DNA of 64,000 nucleotides. Source: Dipteris shenzhenensis (taxonomy: Eukaryota; Polypodiophyta; Polypodiopsida; Gleicheniales). The DNA lies in assembly GCA_047967505.1 (NCBI GenBank), contig CM106541.1; one strand, 5' to 3'. This document shows positions 10,247-20,632 of the stretch, in pieces (position 1 is the first letter of the stretch; each line of letters opens with the position of its first letter). The notes beneath the pieces were generated by a model. It was given only the letters and a program-made list of their open reading frames with translations, was not told the origin of the DNA and did not search any database. A program made the translations under genes and the position numbers.

Positions 10247-12918
10247 GGTGCAAGAAATGTACTCAAAAGTGTCATGAAAATATCTATATGAATCAACTGC
10301 AAATACACAGATTATGCCAAGTGAAATCTCTGTACTGTCGGTGAAGATAGAACTGCAATATATAAAATCTGATCTGTATTACAAGGCTTGTGGCAATGAT
10401 GCCGGGAATAGCCAAGAGGCTTTACAAGGCTGAAATGATGTGCACGATGCCATGAGATAGCCGAATAGGCTTTACAATGTTGGCATGTGTGTGTGAAATC
10501 AAATGCTATTTGGAAATGCCTCTGTACTCTCTGAAGTTTGCTCACTGAATTGATGAACATAAGGTTTCAAGTACTGTAATGATGTGAAACCGTATGTGAG
10601 CATATGGACTGACTCCGAGTAGGTACTAGTCGGGAATTTTGGGCATGGCTTAGATTGGCAACTTGGGGAAATTCAAAGCGTCCCCTCTATGGCAATCTAG
10701 TCTACTCTGATCTAGCTTTAAACCAACCATCAATCGATGAAAGAACAGCAAATAATTCCTTTTCTTTTGTTCTTTTTAAGTGCTGGGTCAGATGCATCGA
10801 TGTAGAGGCAAATGTGCATGAAAGAAGTGGTTTTGTCGATGAGGCTCAAATGTGAGTGTAACTTGCGCCGAAATGTGCATATGATGTGATGAGCGCATAG
10901 AGCACAAAAAAACGAGCGACTTTCCTTTTTGGAGCACCCTCAAATTCTTCCTGGATCAAGAGATATGACTTGATCTAGGTGGAGGGGCAAAAGGAGTGTA
11001 AATGATGCTCAATGATGATGTGTCACTATGAGTCACATGCAGTGATGATGTGGCACTGTGCCTAGCAAGAGGTGTGCCAGTGAAGCCCTATGCTGAGGTG
11101 GCAGGAGTGGTCACATGTAGTGACTGTGAAGCACTGTGTGTGCCTGTAGAGGTCAGTGCTGACTGGACTACTGAAGTGGCACTATTGAGGTGGCATAGAT
11201 GATGATGTCAGTAAGGTGACATGGCAGGATGATGTGGCATAGGTGACGTGGACTGCTGATGTGGTAGATGATGTGTCAATGCTGATGTAGCAGTGTGGAT
11301 AAGATGATGATGTGGTAGCTTCACAGGGCTGCTGACCATACTTGTAGATAGGGGTGCCATGTGGCAATGTGCTGGTGGTGCCACGTGTTAATAGGCTAAC
11401 CAAACTATGGTGACCCAACCTGAGGTTCAGGTTACTAGCCCTATCCTCAAGTTCTGCCATGTGTTGGGAGGAGGGCAACCGAAATCTTATAGATTCTGAT
11501 AGAATCTTTGGGATTCTGTCGTCTTCTCCCTTGTAGTCCCGTGAGCTCTTGGAGGAGCTTCAAGCTATCAGACCTATGTTGGAGGACTCTCCTATAAGAG
11601 AGGATGGAGATGCTGCTTGAGCGAGCTTTGCTTGCAGGAGCCGTAGATGGAGCTTGTTGGAGTGGAGGTCATGGAAGCCGTCACAAAGAGACTGCTGGTA
11701 TGTGTGGTGCTAGAATGCTGCGTTGCAGAGGTTGCTCCTCAGGAGCTTGACTGTTGGTCGGGAGCTAAAGAAGGTGCAAGGCACTGGTCTATCGTGAGGT
11801 AGCCCGTTGAGTTCGCAGGTGCTATTGTCTTGTGGTGGCTGTGAGCCTTAGAGGCTTGGCCATTTGCTGGCTATTCCGTTGCGCTTGGGCATTCTGCAGC
11901 AGGCTGATGGAGCTTGGATGACGTTTGGAGACTAGGAGAACTCGTTGGATGGGCCGTGTGTGCTTTAGGCATCTATCCTAGGAGGCTCGCTACATGAGTT
12001 GCAGAGCTGTGGATCTACATGTGCACCCATTGATCTTGCTAGAGAGGCTGGCCATAGTCAATAGTGGCCCGTCAGGTCAGATGGTTGATGCAGTAGGTGC
12101 GAGCTATGTAGGAGAGCCGTTGTCATCCATAGGAGTTCCAGTAGGAGTCACAAGTGAGGCTGTTGGCTAGCGCTATGCTGTGTCGCTACTGTAGTAGAAG
12201 CGTAGGTGAGGCTTCATAGTAGAAGCTGCTGGAGAGCCTGGGCTATCTGTGGTTCATTGCATAGAGAGCGTATGCCTCGGGGGGTTCACTATGTATAAAC
12301 CCTCTATATCACGTGCGTTCAAGGCCTATTTCTAAAATCCCTTATCTGTAAATTTTCATTAATAAAATGTACCCCTTTTCTATACAAATCTGTAAATTTT
12401 TTCCAAAACTAATTTAAAAAGTCCCTTATGTATATTTATTTTTGTAAATTTTAGAAATAAAAATATCCTTTTGTTGAACTCACGTGATAGGGTTACATAT
12501 GATGAGTGACCCCCCCGAGGCGTATGCTTTGTCGTAGGAGTCGTTAGCCTTTGCACAGTAGTTGGAGTCGCAGCAGTAGGATAAGATGATGAGTGCCTTA
12601 GGCACTGACTGTGGTGGAGGTCCGTTTCAGAAGGTCTGCTCACATAGTACAAGGACCAGTCTCTCTATTCTTTCTCACATAGAGAATCTCACAAACTCTC
12701 AATAGTCTCTGAAATCTCTCGTTTCTCTCAAATCTCAAACTCTTAATAGTCTCTGCAGTCTCTTTTCTCTGAACTCAAGAAACAATCAAATAAACTCTCT
12801 CTCAAATGACAGAAATTTTCTCTCACAAGAACAGAAGTCTCTCACAGAAGAGAACATTCAATCTCACAATCTCTCTCATACTCTCAGGAATCGCAATGCC
12901 TCATCGGAAGGCAAGGGA
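10247..12918 (-). other. Long untranslated leader of copia 1
   Basis: About 2.7 kb lies between the primer-binding site and gag, long for a copia element, and 244 bp of it is a nested MITE. I see no protein domain. The 11000-11400 part is a degenerate array of GATGATGTGGCA-like units. The 10400-10800 part has GATAGCC...GGCTTTACAA repeats and is related to 32885-33735, so leader sequence of this family also exists elsewhere as debris. Confidence 0.65.
12276..12519. mobile_element. MITE 1 (8-bp target duplication, CTCGGGGGG termini)
   Basis: A 244-bp element with inverted ends CTCGGGGGGTTCACTA and CTCGGGGGGGTCACTC, similar for about 45 bp, with an AT-rich core. Perfect 8-bp duplications GCGTATGC occur at 12268-12275 and 12520-12527. 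No coding capacity. The 8-bp duplication points to a hAT-like mobiliser; the terminal bases are not a textbook hAT end. Related ends and the same duplication length occur at 36009-36265. Confidence 0.9.
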
Positions 12919-12930
12919 GCTCTGATACCA
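12919..12930 (-). other. copia 1 primer-binding site
   Basis: TGGTATCAGAGC on the minus strand immediately follows the 5' LTR. It is complementary to the 3' end of plant initiator methionine tRNA, the usual primer of copia elements. Confidence 0.93.
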
Positions 12931-13168
12931 TGACAAAATATGAAGAGGGGAGAGGAGAAGAGTGGAGATGAGGAGAGAGGGCACAACTAGAGAGCACACC
13001 ACAAATGACTAATTGTACACTAGATTAATTGAAAAAATAAAATATATACAAACCCTTTTAGGGTTAGGGTTAGGGGATCTAACCCTTTCCTTTATAGCAC
13101 TCTACATATGATCACGTGATGGTGCTATGCACACATGATCACATGATGTTGAGTGTGAACTCTCAACA
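12931..13168 (-). repeat. 5' LTR of copia 1
   Basis: 238-bp TG...CA repeat, same family as 7547-7803 but lacking 18 bp. It drives transcription toward lower coordinates. Followed by target duplication CCTTC at 13169-13173. Confidence 0.93.
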
Positions 13169-13173
13169 CCTTC

Positions 13174-13915
13174 AACTCTTAATTGCATCTATTGTTCAGG
13201 TCTCACTACATCAGGTTACCATGCATGTCCTGTTTGTGGTCCTTCGCTAGTTGCCTCACGGATAAACACATTGAATAAGGTCATCTATGAGACTCACCAT
13301 CGATTTCTCCCACCTGATCATCCTAGATATCACTCCTTGGAATGAAGTCCCCCCACAATCGCTCACTGTAGGAGATTGGATGAGAATTTGGGATGGTTCC
13401 ACGACTCCTCCACCACTTGGCATGAGCCGATAAGGGTTTGTAACTATTGTGTGCTATATTGGCTGGAAATAAAGATTGCCCACTAACACTTTCTTTTGTT
13501 TAGATACTCCATCTTTTATCATTTACCATATTGGTCCCACCTCAAGATCAATCACTTGCTTGATCCCATGCATATCTTAAAGAATGTGGCATCTACCATT
13601 TGGGAACATTTGAATGGGACACGAGATTCCGCAGGCATAAGGGAGGAACTACGCACCACAGGGAGGATGCATGAAGCTTGGCCACAAGAGAGACCAAATG
13701 GGCATGTTTTTTTACCTCGTGCACTGTGGAGGTTATCAAAGCTAGAGATGGTGGCAATGAAGTGCGCTATCACTACGATTCGTACTCCCACTAGATGCAT
13801 GAGGTGTTTGAAGGGGGCCTTCACAAAGAGCAAGAAAAGAGGTGCAGAGCAATTATATGGCTGGAAATATCATGATTGGCACAAGATGCTCCAAGTAAGT
13901 ATTTTATGTGCATAA
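13174..13915 (+). pseudogene. tnp2 transposase core, middle part
   Basis: Continuation of the CACTA transposase after the copia insertion. It reads GYHACPVCGPS (zinc-type pair), THHRFLPPDHPRY, then after an intron ending TTTTGTTTAG a well-preserved 139-codon stretch starting at 13496. That stretch has YHLPYWSHLKINHLLDPMHI, NVASTIWEHLNGT and a Lys/Arg-rich end KGAFTKSKKRG, then the GTAAGT donor at about 13892. The LLDPMHI block is the Tnp2 equivalent of the conserved 'HNLDVMHIEKN' motif. The inverted copy at 41882-42301 is nearly identical. Confidence 0.88.
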
Positions 13916-13979
13916 TATATTTTTCCTTCCAAATTTGTGAGTGAATTAGAAGCAACTAATCAACCATTCCTTGTGTGTT

Positions 13980-14870
13980 CAGTTCATACTACCTACTAGC
14001 ATTTCTCGCAGTGCATCGAAGGGCATGAATGATTGTATTTACAAGATGGGCAAGCTTGTGAGGTAATTTACAGGATACAAAATGTGAATATTGTATTTAC
14101 TAGATGGGCGAGCTTGTGAGGTACTTTACAAGATGCAAGGTGTTCCTATTGCTAATATTGTGTACTTTTTCCTTTCTAGGTATATGAGCTCAAAGGAGAT
14201 AGATCCCACCATGCTTGAGAATGCTCGAGTTATGTCTGTGGAGGTGGTTTGTTTAGTGGAAGAGACATTTCCACGTTCTATTCTCAAAGCCAACTACATC
14301 TCATAGTGCATTTAGTGGATGAGATTGCTATATGCGGTACTGTGCATGCACGATGGTGGTTCTTCCTCGAGCGCTTCATGAAGACCTTGAAGGGTTTCAT
14401 GAGACAAAATGCAAGACATAAAGGTAGCATGGCCGAGGGTTGATTGGTACAAGAATCACTTGTATATATTTTCGAGTTTCTTGTTGATGTGGATAGCTCT
14501 CTCCCATGACTATGGAGAGATGATGAAGAACTAAGGATGACCTCTATTGTGCCTCAAGGGAAAAGATGCAGCAAAGTAATAGACACGGATTTGCTTAATA
14601 ATATCAACCTCTATTGCATGCTTAATAGTGATGTGATGAAAACATGGGTGACAAGATACGAGGATGCAAAGGCAAGAAGAGAAGAACAAAGGGCCCTCTT
14701 TTGTACACACCATGAATCTCGTGTGCCATACCCTCAGTATCTAAGAGCACTTCCAAAGGATATTCATGTGGATTGGCTACTTGAAAAAATGGAGAGAGCA
14801 GAGAGAGATATGAGGGGATGCATATCACAATGGAAGAATGGGAGTATGCTACGGGATACATGAGCAAGCG
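13980..14870 (+). pseudogene. tnp2 DUF4218-type region
   Basis: Downstream Tnp2 exons. YMSSKEIDPTMLENARVMSVEVV is followed, after a frame change, by HLIVHLVDEIAICGTVHARWWFFLERFMKTLKGF and NARHKGSMAEG, the hallmark of the DUF4218 domain of CACTA transposases. A linker then reads as a 108-codon frame ending with KMERAERDMRGCISQW. A short duplicated segment (ATTTACAAGATGGGC and ATTTACTAGATGGGC at about 14037 and 14095) and stops at 14304 and 14442 break the gene. Confidence 0.82.
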
Positions 14871-14939
14871 GTATATAGAATGTTATGAATAAGCTAGGTG
14901 CTTTCAATAATTTAGATCACTTATTTAATTGATTTTGTC

Positions 14940-15739
14940 TTGATGTAGTGTACTAATTGCCATGCTATATGGTGTGAGGGCAAGCATTTTCAAACACAAC
15001 AGATTGATGATAAGAAAAACACACAACTAGATTGTGGCGTCATTGCTAGCTTTGAGGGAGCTAATGGAGCCATGGATGATTATTATGGCATAATCCAAGA
15101 TATTATTAAGCTTGATTTTTGATGCTTCTTTGTGTATGTTTTGGATGTAAAGTGGTTTAATGACGTGGTGGAAAGAGGCCCTAATGCAACAATCAAACGC
15201 CATGCAAGTGGCTTTGTAACTATTAACTCCACAAAGTTTTGGCAAAGTAAGAAGGACACACTAGTACTACCATAACAATGTGAACAGGTATTGTACACAC
15301 ATATAAAAATACTCACTTTTAAATATTTGATACCTTCGATGCAAGAAAAATAACATGATTATATTTTTGTTTGAATTAGGTTGCCTATCAACCAATGGTG
15401 GATAATAATAGATGGTGGCATGTCATACCTATTACGCCACGTTCCAAAGTGATGTATCATACATTTTCTAATATGGAGCATATGGAGGATGATCATGGCC
15501 ATGGAGGTGATGATGATCGTGATACGAGAGAGGAGGATGATCATGAGATAAGAGATACAGATATTGAGGCCATTACCCATGAGGACGAGCCTACCATTGG
15601 TGATGCTGATTTCGATGAGCACATGAGTAGCACAAGTAGTAGTGGGTTGAATGTATTTGTAGATGTCAACACTGGTTTGGATTTTGAAGTAGATAGTTTG
15701 GCAAGGATTGATCTCATTGAGGATGAGATTGAACCGTAG
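14940..15739 (+). pseudogene. tnp2 C-terminal DUF4216-type region
   Basis: It reads LDCGVIASFEGANGAMDDYYGIIQDIIKLDF, then VLDVKWFND and GFVTINSTKFW, matching the DUF4216 block that ends plant Tnp2 proteins. A final exon after an intron (about 15380) has NNRWWHVIPITPRSK and a long acidic tail ending in a TAG at 15737-15739. One stop after KLDF (15118) interrupts it. With the upstream blocks, all Tnp2 domains are present in the canonical order. Confidence 0.8.
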
Positions 15740-15954
15740 CCCATCGTTGATATTGGCAAAACTATTTTACATATTGTCTCATTCTCCTCACCTCACTTAA
15801 TTTTTGTATATGTGGCATGGGTTTGCAAAAATGCATTGATATTTTTGTTTAAATTACATGCTTTGGTAATCATGGGCAATGTTTGGAAAGCAGTGATGTA
15901 CATTTATCAGGGTGTCCCAAAATCTCACTTTTTGTATTCTCTATTTTTCTTCTA

Positions 15955-16167
15955 AATCTGCATCTAAACTCACGTCCAATTCACAGTGCAGACGCGTTAG
16001 TAGATGCGCTAATAAACGTGCTAATAGATGCGTTATTAGACGTGCTAATAGAGCGCTAATAGACGCACCAATAGATGTGCTATTAGATGTGTCCATAATT
16101 TCTCTATTTGAATAGCACCTGTAGACATGCCCGCTATTTTGCGCATCTATAGTTGCTTTGTGTTGTG
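15955..16167 (+). repeat. Right subterminal array and TIR of CACTA copy 1
   Basis: An array of (A/G)ATG(C/T)GCTAATAGA(C/T)G-like units between the tnp2 3' end and the terminus, which reads GTTGCTTTGTGTTGTG before the ATG target duplication at 16168-16170. Confidence 0.88.
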
Positions 16168-16170
16168 ATG

Positions 16171-16632
16171 ACACTTATGATTAGTGTCTTAAGGCCATAT
16201 TTAGGAAAATTTGCTATAGTATTTTTGGATGACATCCTTATTTATATTAGAACTAAGAAAAAGCATTTGGAACATTTGCAAAAAGTGTTCTAGCTGCTTT
16301 GAGATAACTCTCTTTTTGCTAAGGAATCTAAAATGTGAATTCTTTGCAAAAGAAATAAACTTCTTGGGACATATAATCTCCCAAGAAGGGATTTGTATGA
16401 ACCCTGAAAAAGTAAGGGCCATTTTGGAATGGCCACATCCTACAAATCTAGATGAATTACAGATATTCTTGGGTTTGTCTGGATTTTATCAGAGATTCAT
16501 ACAAGACTATGCTAGGATTATTGTTCCAATGACGGATGATCAAATTAAGGGGAAGCAAAGCACCTTCATATGGGATGAATGAAAAGAAAAGCTTTGAAAA
16601 ACTAAAGGTACTTACAGTAGCTACCCCTGTCT
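16171..16632 (+). pseudogene. Ty3/gypsy reverse transcriptase, C-terminal half
   Basis: Continuation of the gypsy gene split at 2849. RPYLGKFAIVFLDDILIYI contains the catalytic FLDD box (usually YLDD). LEHLQKVF is followed by a stop, then LKCEFFAKEINFLGHIISQEGI, NPEKVRAILEWPHPTNLDELQIFLGLSGFYQRFI and IWDE. It fades into pyrimidine-rich sequence at about 16632 before RNase H and integrase. Confidence 0.93.
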
Positions 16633-16815
16633 TCCCCATACCATTCCCCTTCCCACCTACATGCTATTCACCCCTTCCCCTTCCCCATACCATTCATCCC
16701 TTCCCCTTCCTACATGACAGTCTCTCATTACCTTCCCCTTTCTCATACCATTCACCCCTTTCCCTTCCCCTTCCTACATACCATTCTCTCACCGCTACCA
16801 TGTCCCCTTGCCCTT
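16633..16815 (+). repeat. C/T-rich minisatellite
   Basis: Degenerate tandem CCTTCCCC, ATACCATTCACCC and TACATGC units of about 30-45 bp. No coding potential. Confidence 0.85.
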
Positions 16816-18725
16816 GATCCCCATACCCTATTCTATCACCCATCTTCTCCATCCTCATAATTCATCCTTGTTTCTAGGAACAAGTTGCTATCTTTTAAGT
16901 CCTTTTCACATGTGCAAGTCGACCAAACTTTTCTACAATCGTTATTCTACTCTATTTTCATTTGCAAGTATGATCCTATAAACTCTGCATAGATCTATTT
17001 TGTTTTGCAACTCAAGTTTTTTATGTAAGTAATTTCTCAGATTGATTGAGGCCTTTTTATTTGTTTTCATGCATCTTTTCAATGTAGTGGCTATGTCCAC
17101 TCATCACTTCTCTAGATCAAAGAGCCAGAGATATATGTATTCATAGATCTCGTAGATGAGTCTTGACCAGATGGGTGAGTTAGCATGAGCTTGCAGCATT
17201 TTGAGGCATTATAGTGGGCCATGTTGGATGGGCCTTGCTTCCTTCGAGTTTATACATTAGGCCATCTTGTGGTGAGGGGGAGATGCCTCATAGTATGGCA
17301 TTGTCAATTGGGGGTCGATCTCATCATAGGAGAGGATGTTGTGGTAGGGACTCAATCGATGTGATATAATCCACACATTAGAGCTGAGAGCTTATTCCTG
17401 AGACACAACTTGCTAGTGGACTTGCCTCTAGAGCCCTCGCTACTACAAGAGGCATGGTCATGCTATCTAGTACCCCTTCTACTATAGGACCCACCACCAC
17501 ATCATCTGCCACCCAGGCCCATCCACACCATAGGTCTACCATCTAATGTTCATGAGTCACTACATATCGTCAAGGATTCCAAAGGCTCGAGAGTCAATAG
17601 CTTGCATGAGGTAGCTCATGCAGGTGACCTTTAAGATATACCTATTAGATATGTGACCACACTAGAGTTAAGAGAAAATAATTTATGTCATAGATAAACT
17701 CCATAAGGAGTTTGTTCTACCTCTCAATCAAGAGCTTGATACGAAGTACATGATATCATACTTTTGCAAAGTAATGAAACATCATTGATCGAAGATTTGG
17801 GATGCGGTGAAGGAAGGCAAGATGATGCCTCCTTATGTGAGAAAGTTAGATTGGAGCAGGGCTAGAAATGAGTACCATGATGCTCCAAAGAAGTAAGACA
17901 AGAAAGAGAAAGAGATGCATGTCTGTATAGTAGAGGAGAGGTGCTTCACATCTCAGGAGTGCTAGCAAGCGAACTCCAAGCGAGTATTCTAAGCGTGGGT
18001 GGTAAGTATGTGTGCTATGTACTTCTTTTGTAATTGTTAGTTTGTTTTGAATACATTATTTTTCTCATACGAATCCATCTGATGTTTTGGATTTGATTCC
18101 ACAAGTATTTTGTGATAGGTGATATTTGAATGAGGAGTGCAACTATGCATACATTCATGGTGCACAAGCTCTATTTGATAAGCTAGATTGGGAGGAAACT
18201 CCTATCTCTATTTGATAAGCTAGATTGGGAGGAAACTCCTATCAATTGGATGGAAGTTGCATGTCTTGTAAGTCTTTGGTCCTCCTTGTTCTCAATCATC
18301 TTCGGTTTCATTTTTAAAATCAAGCTTTAGCTATGTTTTCTAAATTGTTGGACTTGATTATATTGGCATTACTCGATACACGTTGATTACTCATCCTATG
18401 CTTTCATCTTGATTAGATTGGCATTAGGAGTTATTTTTTATTCTACACTATGAGAATCAATGACATCTTTCACTCATAACGCAAAACTACTTACTATGCA
18501 AATTGTAATTCTTACATTGACATTCTGCATTAGGATTCATGGTTGATTATTTAGCTATGTGTTTAAGTTTTGAACAATACATTGATCTTCATCAAAATAG
18601 ATGCAAGCTCAGCCATAGCCTTATCACTAAGTTATCTTTATGTGTGCCTTGGTATTTAACATGACCCATTGGCAAATGGCAATCAATTCAAAGATGGCCT
18701 AACGTAATATGAGGCTGTTGAAAGA
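16816..18725. other. Stretch without a recognisable gene
   Basis: No gene or named repeat can be supported over about 1.9 kb. A plus-strand reading near 17720-17950 (YMISYFCKVMKHH, then MMPPYVRKLDWSRARNEYHDAPKK) looks protein-like but is broken and not identified. A perfect 37-bp tandem duplication lies at 18170-18206 and 18207-18243. Confidence 0.6.
18170..18243 (+). repeat. 37-bp direct tandem duplication
   Basis: Two identical adjacent copies beginning TCTATTTGATAAGCTAG. Their identity suggests a recent local duplication. Confidence 0.9.
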
Positions 18726-19300
18726 TTGTATGAGTTTAAGGAGGCTTCATTGTGGTCTCAGCTTGGGATGACCATGCGGCAACCCTTTCTCTCTTCGATA
18801 TACTTACTTCTCCTCCTCGCTTCGTCTAAGTCAATCTCAAAGTATTCATACTTGCCATCACCGTCCCATAACCTTGCTCCTGTTGTCCACTTTTTGGAGG
18901 AGGATGTAGTTGCCATAGGGTCTCACACATCCATAAGTCGAAATAACCTACGAGAGTTCAACCATTGCAAGGTGAAGAAAATTGACATAGTCACTCTTTA
19001 TAATAGAAATTAATCTTTTAGTAATTTACCACCCCTTGATACATTTTATGAATTTTTTCATGTTCGGGGGACCTAGTTGCCAGGTAGTACCAATATTGAA
19101 GGGACAAGTATACTGACTATGGAGGCTTAAGCAAAAGGAAAAACAAAGATTAGGAAAGGTGGCGGCTATCACATAGAACACTAGCGCAATTGTAACCATC
19201 GGTAACTGGTTGATAACTGTCCAAAAGGCCAACGAGCCCCAGCGGCTGCTGTGGCTATGGCAACGCTCTAATACTCCTTCAATTCTCAGCCTACATACGC

Positions 19301-19309
19301 TTATATACC
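19301..19309 (+). promoter_or_regulatory. Putative TATA box of the trihelix gene
   Basis: TTATATACC lies about 200 bp before the ATG at 19511 and is followed by a C/T-rich stretch, a common arrangement at plant transcription starts. Position and context only; there is no transcript evidence. Confidence 0.5.
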
Positions 19310-19510
19310 TCCCCCCTCCTTTCCCTTTGCATCATCAACGACACGCTGCATGCATGTAACGCAGCGTTCACCACACATGATTCCATCCTTCAGAACCCCC
19401 TCACCCTTCCCTCCATGCATGAATGACATGCCACCCGTTGCGCGCAGTGCAGTTTCGGATTCCTGCACTCTTACGCCCATATCCCTCCTCGCACTGGCCT
19501 GATACGAATC

Positions 19511-20632
19511 ATGGAAGAGGAAAAACCAGCACCTAATTTTGTTCTACGGTTGGTCGACAGCAGAAGTATTGTGCAGACAGAAGCGCCTCCTGCTCACGTA
19601 TCCGGCCCCGAACAGGCAGATACTGCACGCTTTCGTCCAGCAACTTCGCTCCCCAAACCACCTAATGAGCACTTTCTCCCGTCACAGCAACATATCCCGC
19701 AACCCACCATCTCCATGGGCCTCACCCCTGCCCTCAGCCCACTCTCAGATTTAACATCGGTGCCCACATCTTCAGCAACGGTCGACGATAATAGTGTCCA
19801 TGCAAACGCATTGATTAACTCTTGCGTAGAATCGAGCGGTAGGACCGCCAACAGAAAGCGTAGCAGAAGCGCACCTTGGACGGTTCCTGAAATGCTAACG
19901 TTGATTGATGCCAAAAGGACGGAGCGACAACGTTCCCTCTCGTACAAAACTCGAGGGATGAAGCTCCCCGGTGCTGAGAAGTGGAAGATGGTCGCCCGGC
20001 ACTTGGAATCAAGAGACATGGAAAGAAGTGGCAGTCAATGTCAGGATAAATGGGAGAACATGATGAAGGATTACAAAGCCGTGAGGGATTGGCAATGCAG
20101 CGGAGGGGGAGACAGGAACTATTTCAAAGACATGACAAACAAGGAGCGTAAGGAGGCAAGGCTTCCCCCACAGATGGACGAGATCATCTTCTACAGCCTG
20201 CATACAATTCAGAATGAAAAAGAGGAGCAAAGACAAAGAGTTCAGTCCCACAAGGGCAAAGATTTGAAGCAGACAATGTTGGAACTTTTATCATCGACAG
20301 CGCATGAATCTCAAGGTGTGATCAGCTGCAACAAGGCCAGCAGTCTACCAACTGGAAACAATAACACAGAACGAGACCGCTCGCACTTCCATCACGTCCA
20401 TATCGTCCAGCCGCCTACTGCCTCCAAACCCTCAGAACTGGTGAACACGTTGATCAATCCTACAAAAGAAGACTGCACGCACCTGGTCGATTGTTTCACA
20501 GAGGAGCTGGGCAAAACCAACAGACTTCCCCAAGAGATAGACGTGCAGCATCGATCCAAAGAGACTGCAACTCTAGTACAAGTGCTTGTGGCGCTGGCTG
20601 ACGCTGTCAAAACCGTTGCTCAGAAGCTCTAA
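19511..20632 (+). CDS. Trihelix (GT-type, Myb/SANT-like) transcription factor
   Basis: A single uninterrupted 373-codon frame, the only long gene in the window without stops or frameshifts. ATG at 19511 has G at +4. Residues 1-110 are low-complexity Pro/Ser/Thr. A basic nuclear-localisation-like RKRSR lies at 115-119. The trihelix DNA-binding domain covers about 121-195. It contains APWTVPEML (W123), a middle helix EKWKMVARHL (W158) and a third helix SQCQDKWENMMKDYKAVRDW (W181), the classic 'QCrdKWenLmkdYK' signature. A 'YF.DM..KER....LP' extension at 204-220 is also typical. The C-terminal third (330-373) is predicted helical, with HLVDCFTEELGK and a Leu/Val-rich end. The likely role is a nuclear sequence-specific DNA-binding regulator; target and pathway cannot be read. 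No introns. Its codons are more GC-rich than the surrounding DNA. No clear polyadenylation signal was seen. Confidence 0.92.
   Translation: MEEEKPAPNFVLRLVDSRSIVQTEAPPAHVSGPEQADTARFRPATSLPKPPNEHFLPSQQHIPQPTISMGLTPALSPLSDLTSVPTSSATVDDNSVHANALINSCVESSGRTANRKRSRSAPWTVPEMLTLIDAKRTERQRSLSYKTRGMKLPGAEKWKMVARHLESRDMERSGSQCQDKWENMMKDYKAVRDWQCSGGGDRNYFKDMTNKERKEARLPPQMDEIIFYSLHTIQNEKEEQRQRVQSHKGKDLKQTMLELLSSTAHESQGVISCNKASSLPTGNNNTERDRSHFHHVHIVQPPTASKPSELVNTLINPTKEDCTHLVDCFTEELGKTNRLPQEIDVQHRSKETATLVQVLVALADAVKTVAQKL

Larger units (their letters stand above)
7547..13168 (-). mobile_element. Ty1/copia retrotransposon 1, nested in CACTA tnp2
   Basis: Full LTR-to-LTR copy on the minus strand, with 5-bp target duplications CCTTC at 7542-7546 and 13169-13173. 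The 5' LTR (12931-13168) is followed by a primer-binding site matching TGGTATCAGAGC. The 3' LTR (7547-7803) is preceded by a purine tract. In element order there is a ~2.7-kb leader, a gag remnant, then reverse transcriptase/RNase H. Zinc knuckle, protease and integrase are missing, so the element is a deletion derivative that could only have moved in trans. The LTRs differ by an 18-bp indel and several substitutions, so the insertion is not recent. CACTA copy 3 (near 42640) shows the same site without the element. Confidence 0.95.
2853..16167 (+). mobile_element. CACTA (En/Spm-type) transposon, copy 1
   Basis: This is a complete DNA transposon by its ends. The left terminus is CACAACAAGACAAAGCACC and the right terminus is the inverted form CACAACACAAAGCAACTATAG. 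The 3-bp duplication ATG flanks it at 2850-2852 and 16168-16170. Removing the element and one ATG restores an uninterrupted gypsy reverse-transcriptase reading (ATFM then TLMISVLRPY), which confirms the boundaries to the base. It carries subterminal arrays of a short ATAGA(C/T)G-rich motif at both ends, a TnpA/PTTA-like gene on the minus strand (about 3590-4490) and a Tnp2-type transposase on the plus strand (6049-15739). A nested copia element accounts for 5.6 kb, so the element itself was about 7.7 kb. Both genes carry stops or deletions, so it is non-autonomous now. The termini read CACAA rather than CACTA, but the 3-bp target duplication and Tnp2 fix the superfamily. Confidence 0.93.

Noticed and set aside
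18726-19013. 95-codon frame upstream of the trihelix gene
   Set aside because: No domain, hydrophobic Leu/Ser run only; no promoter or splice signals to support it.
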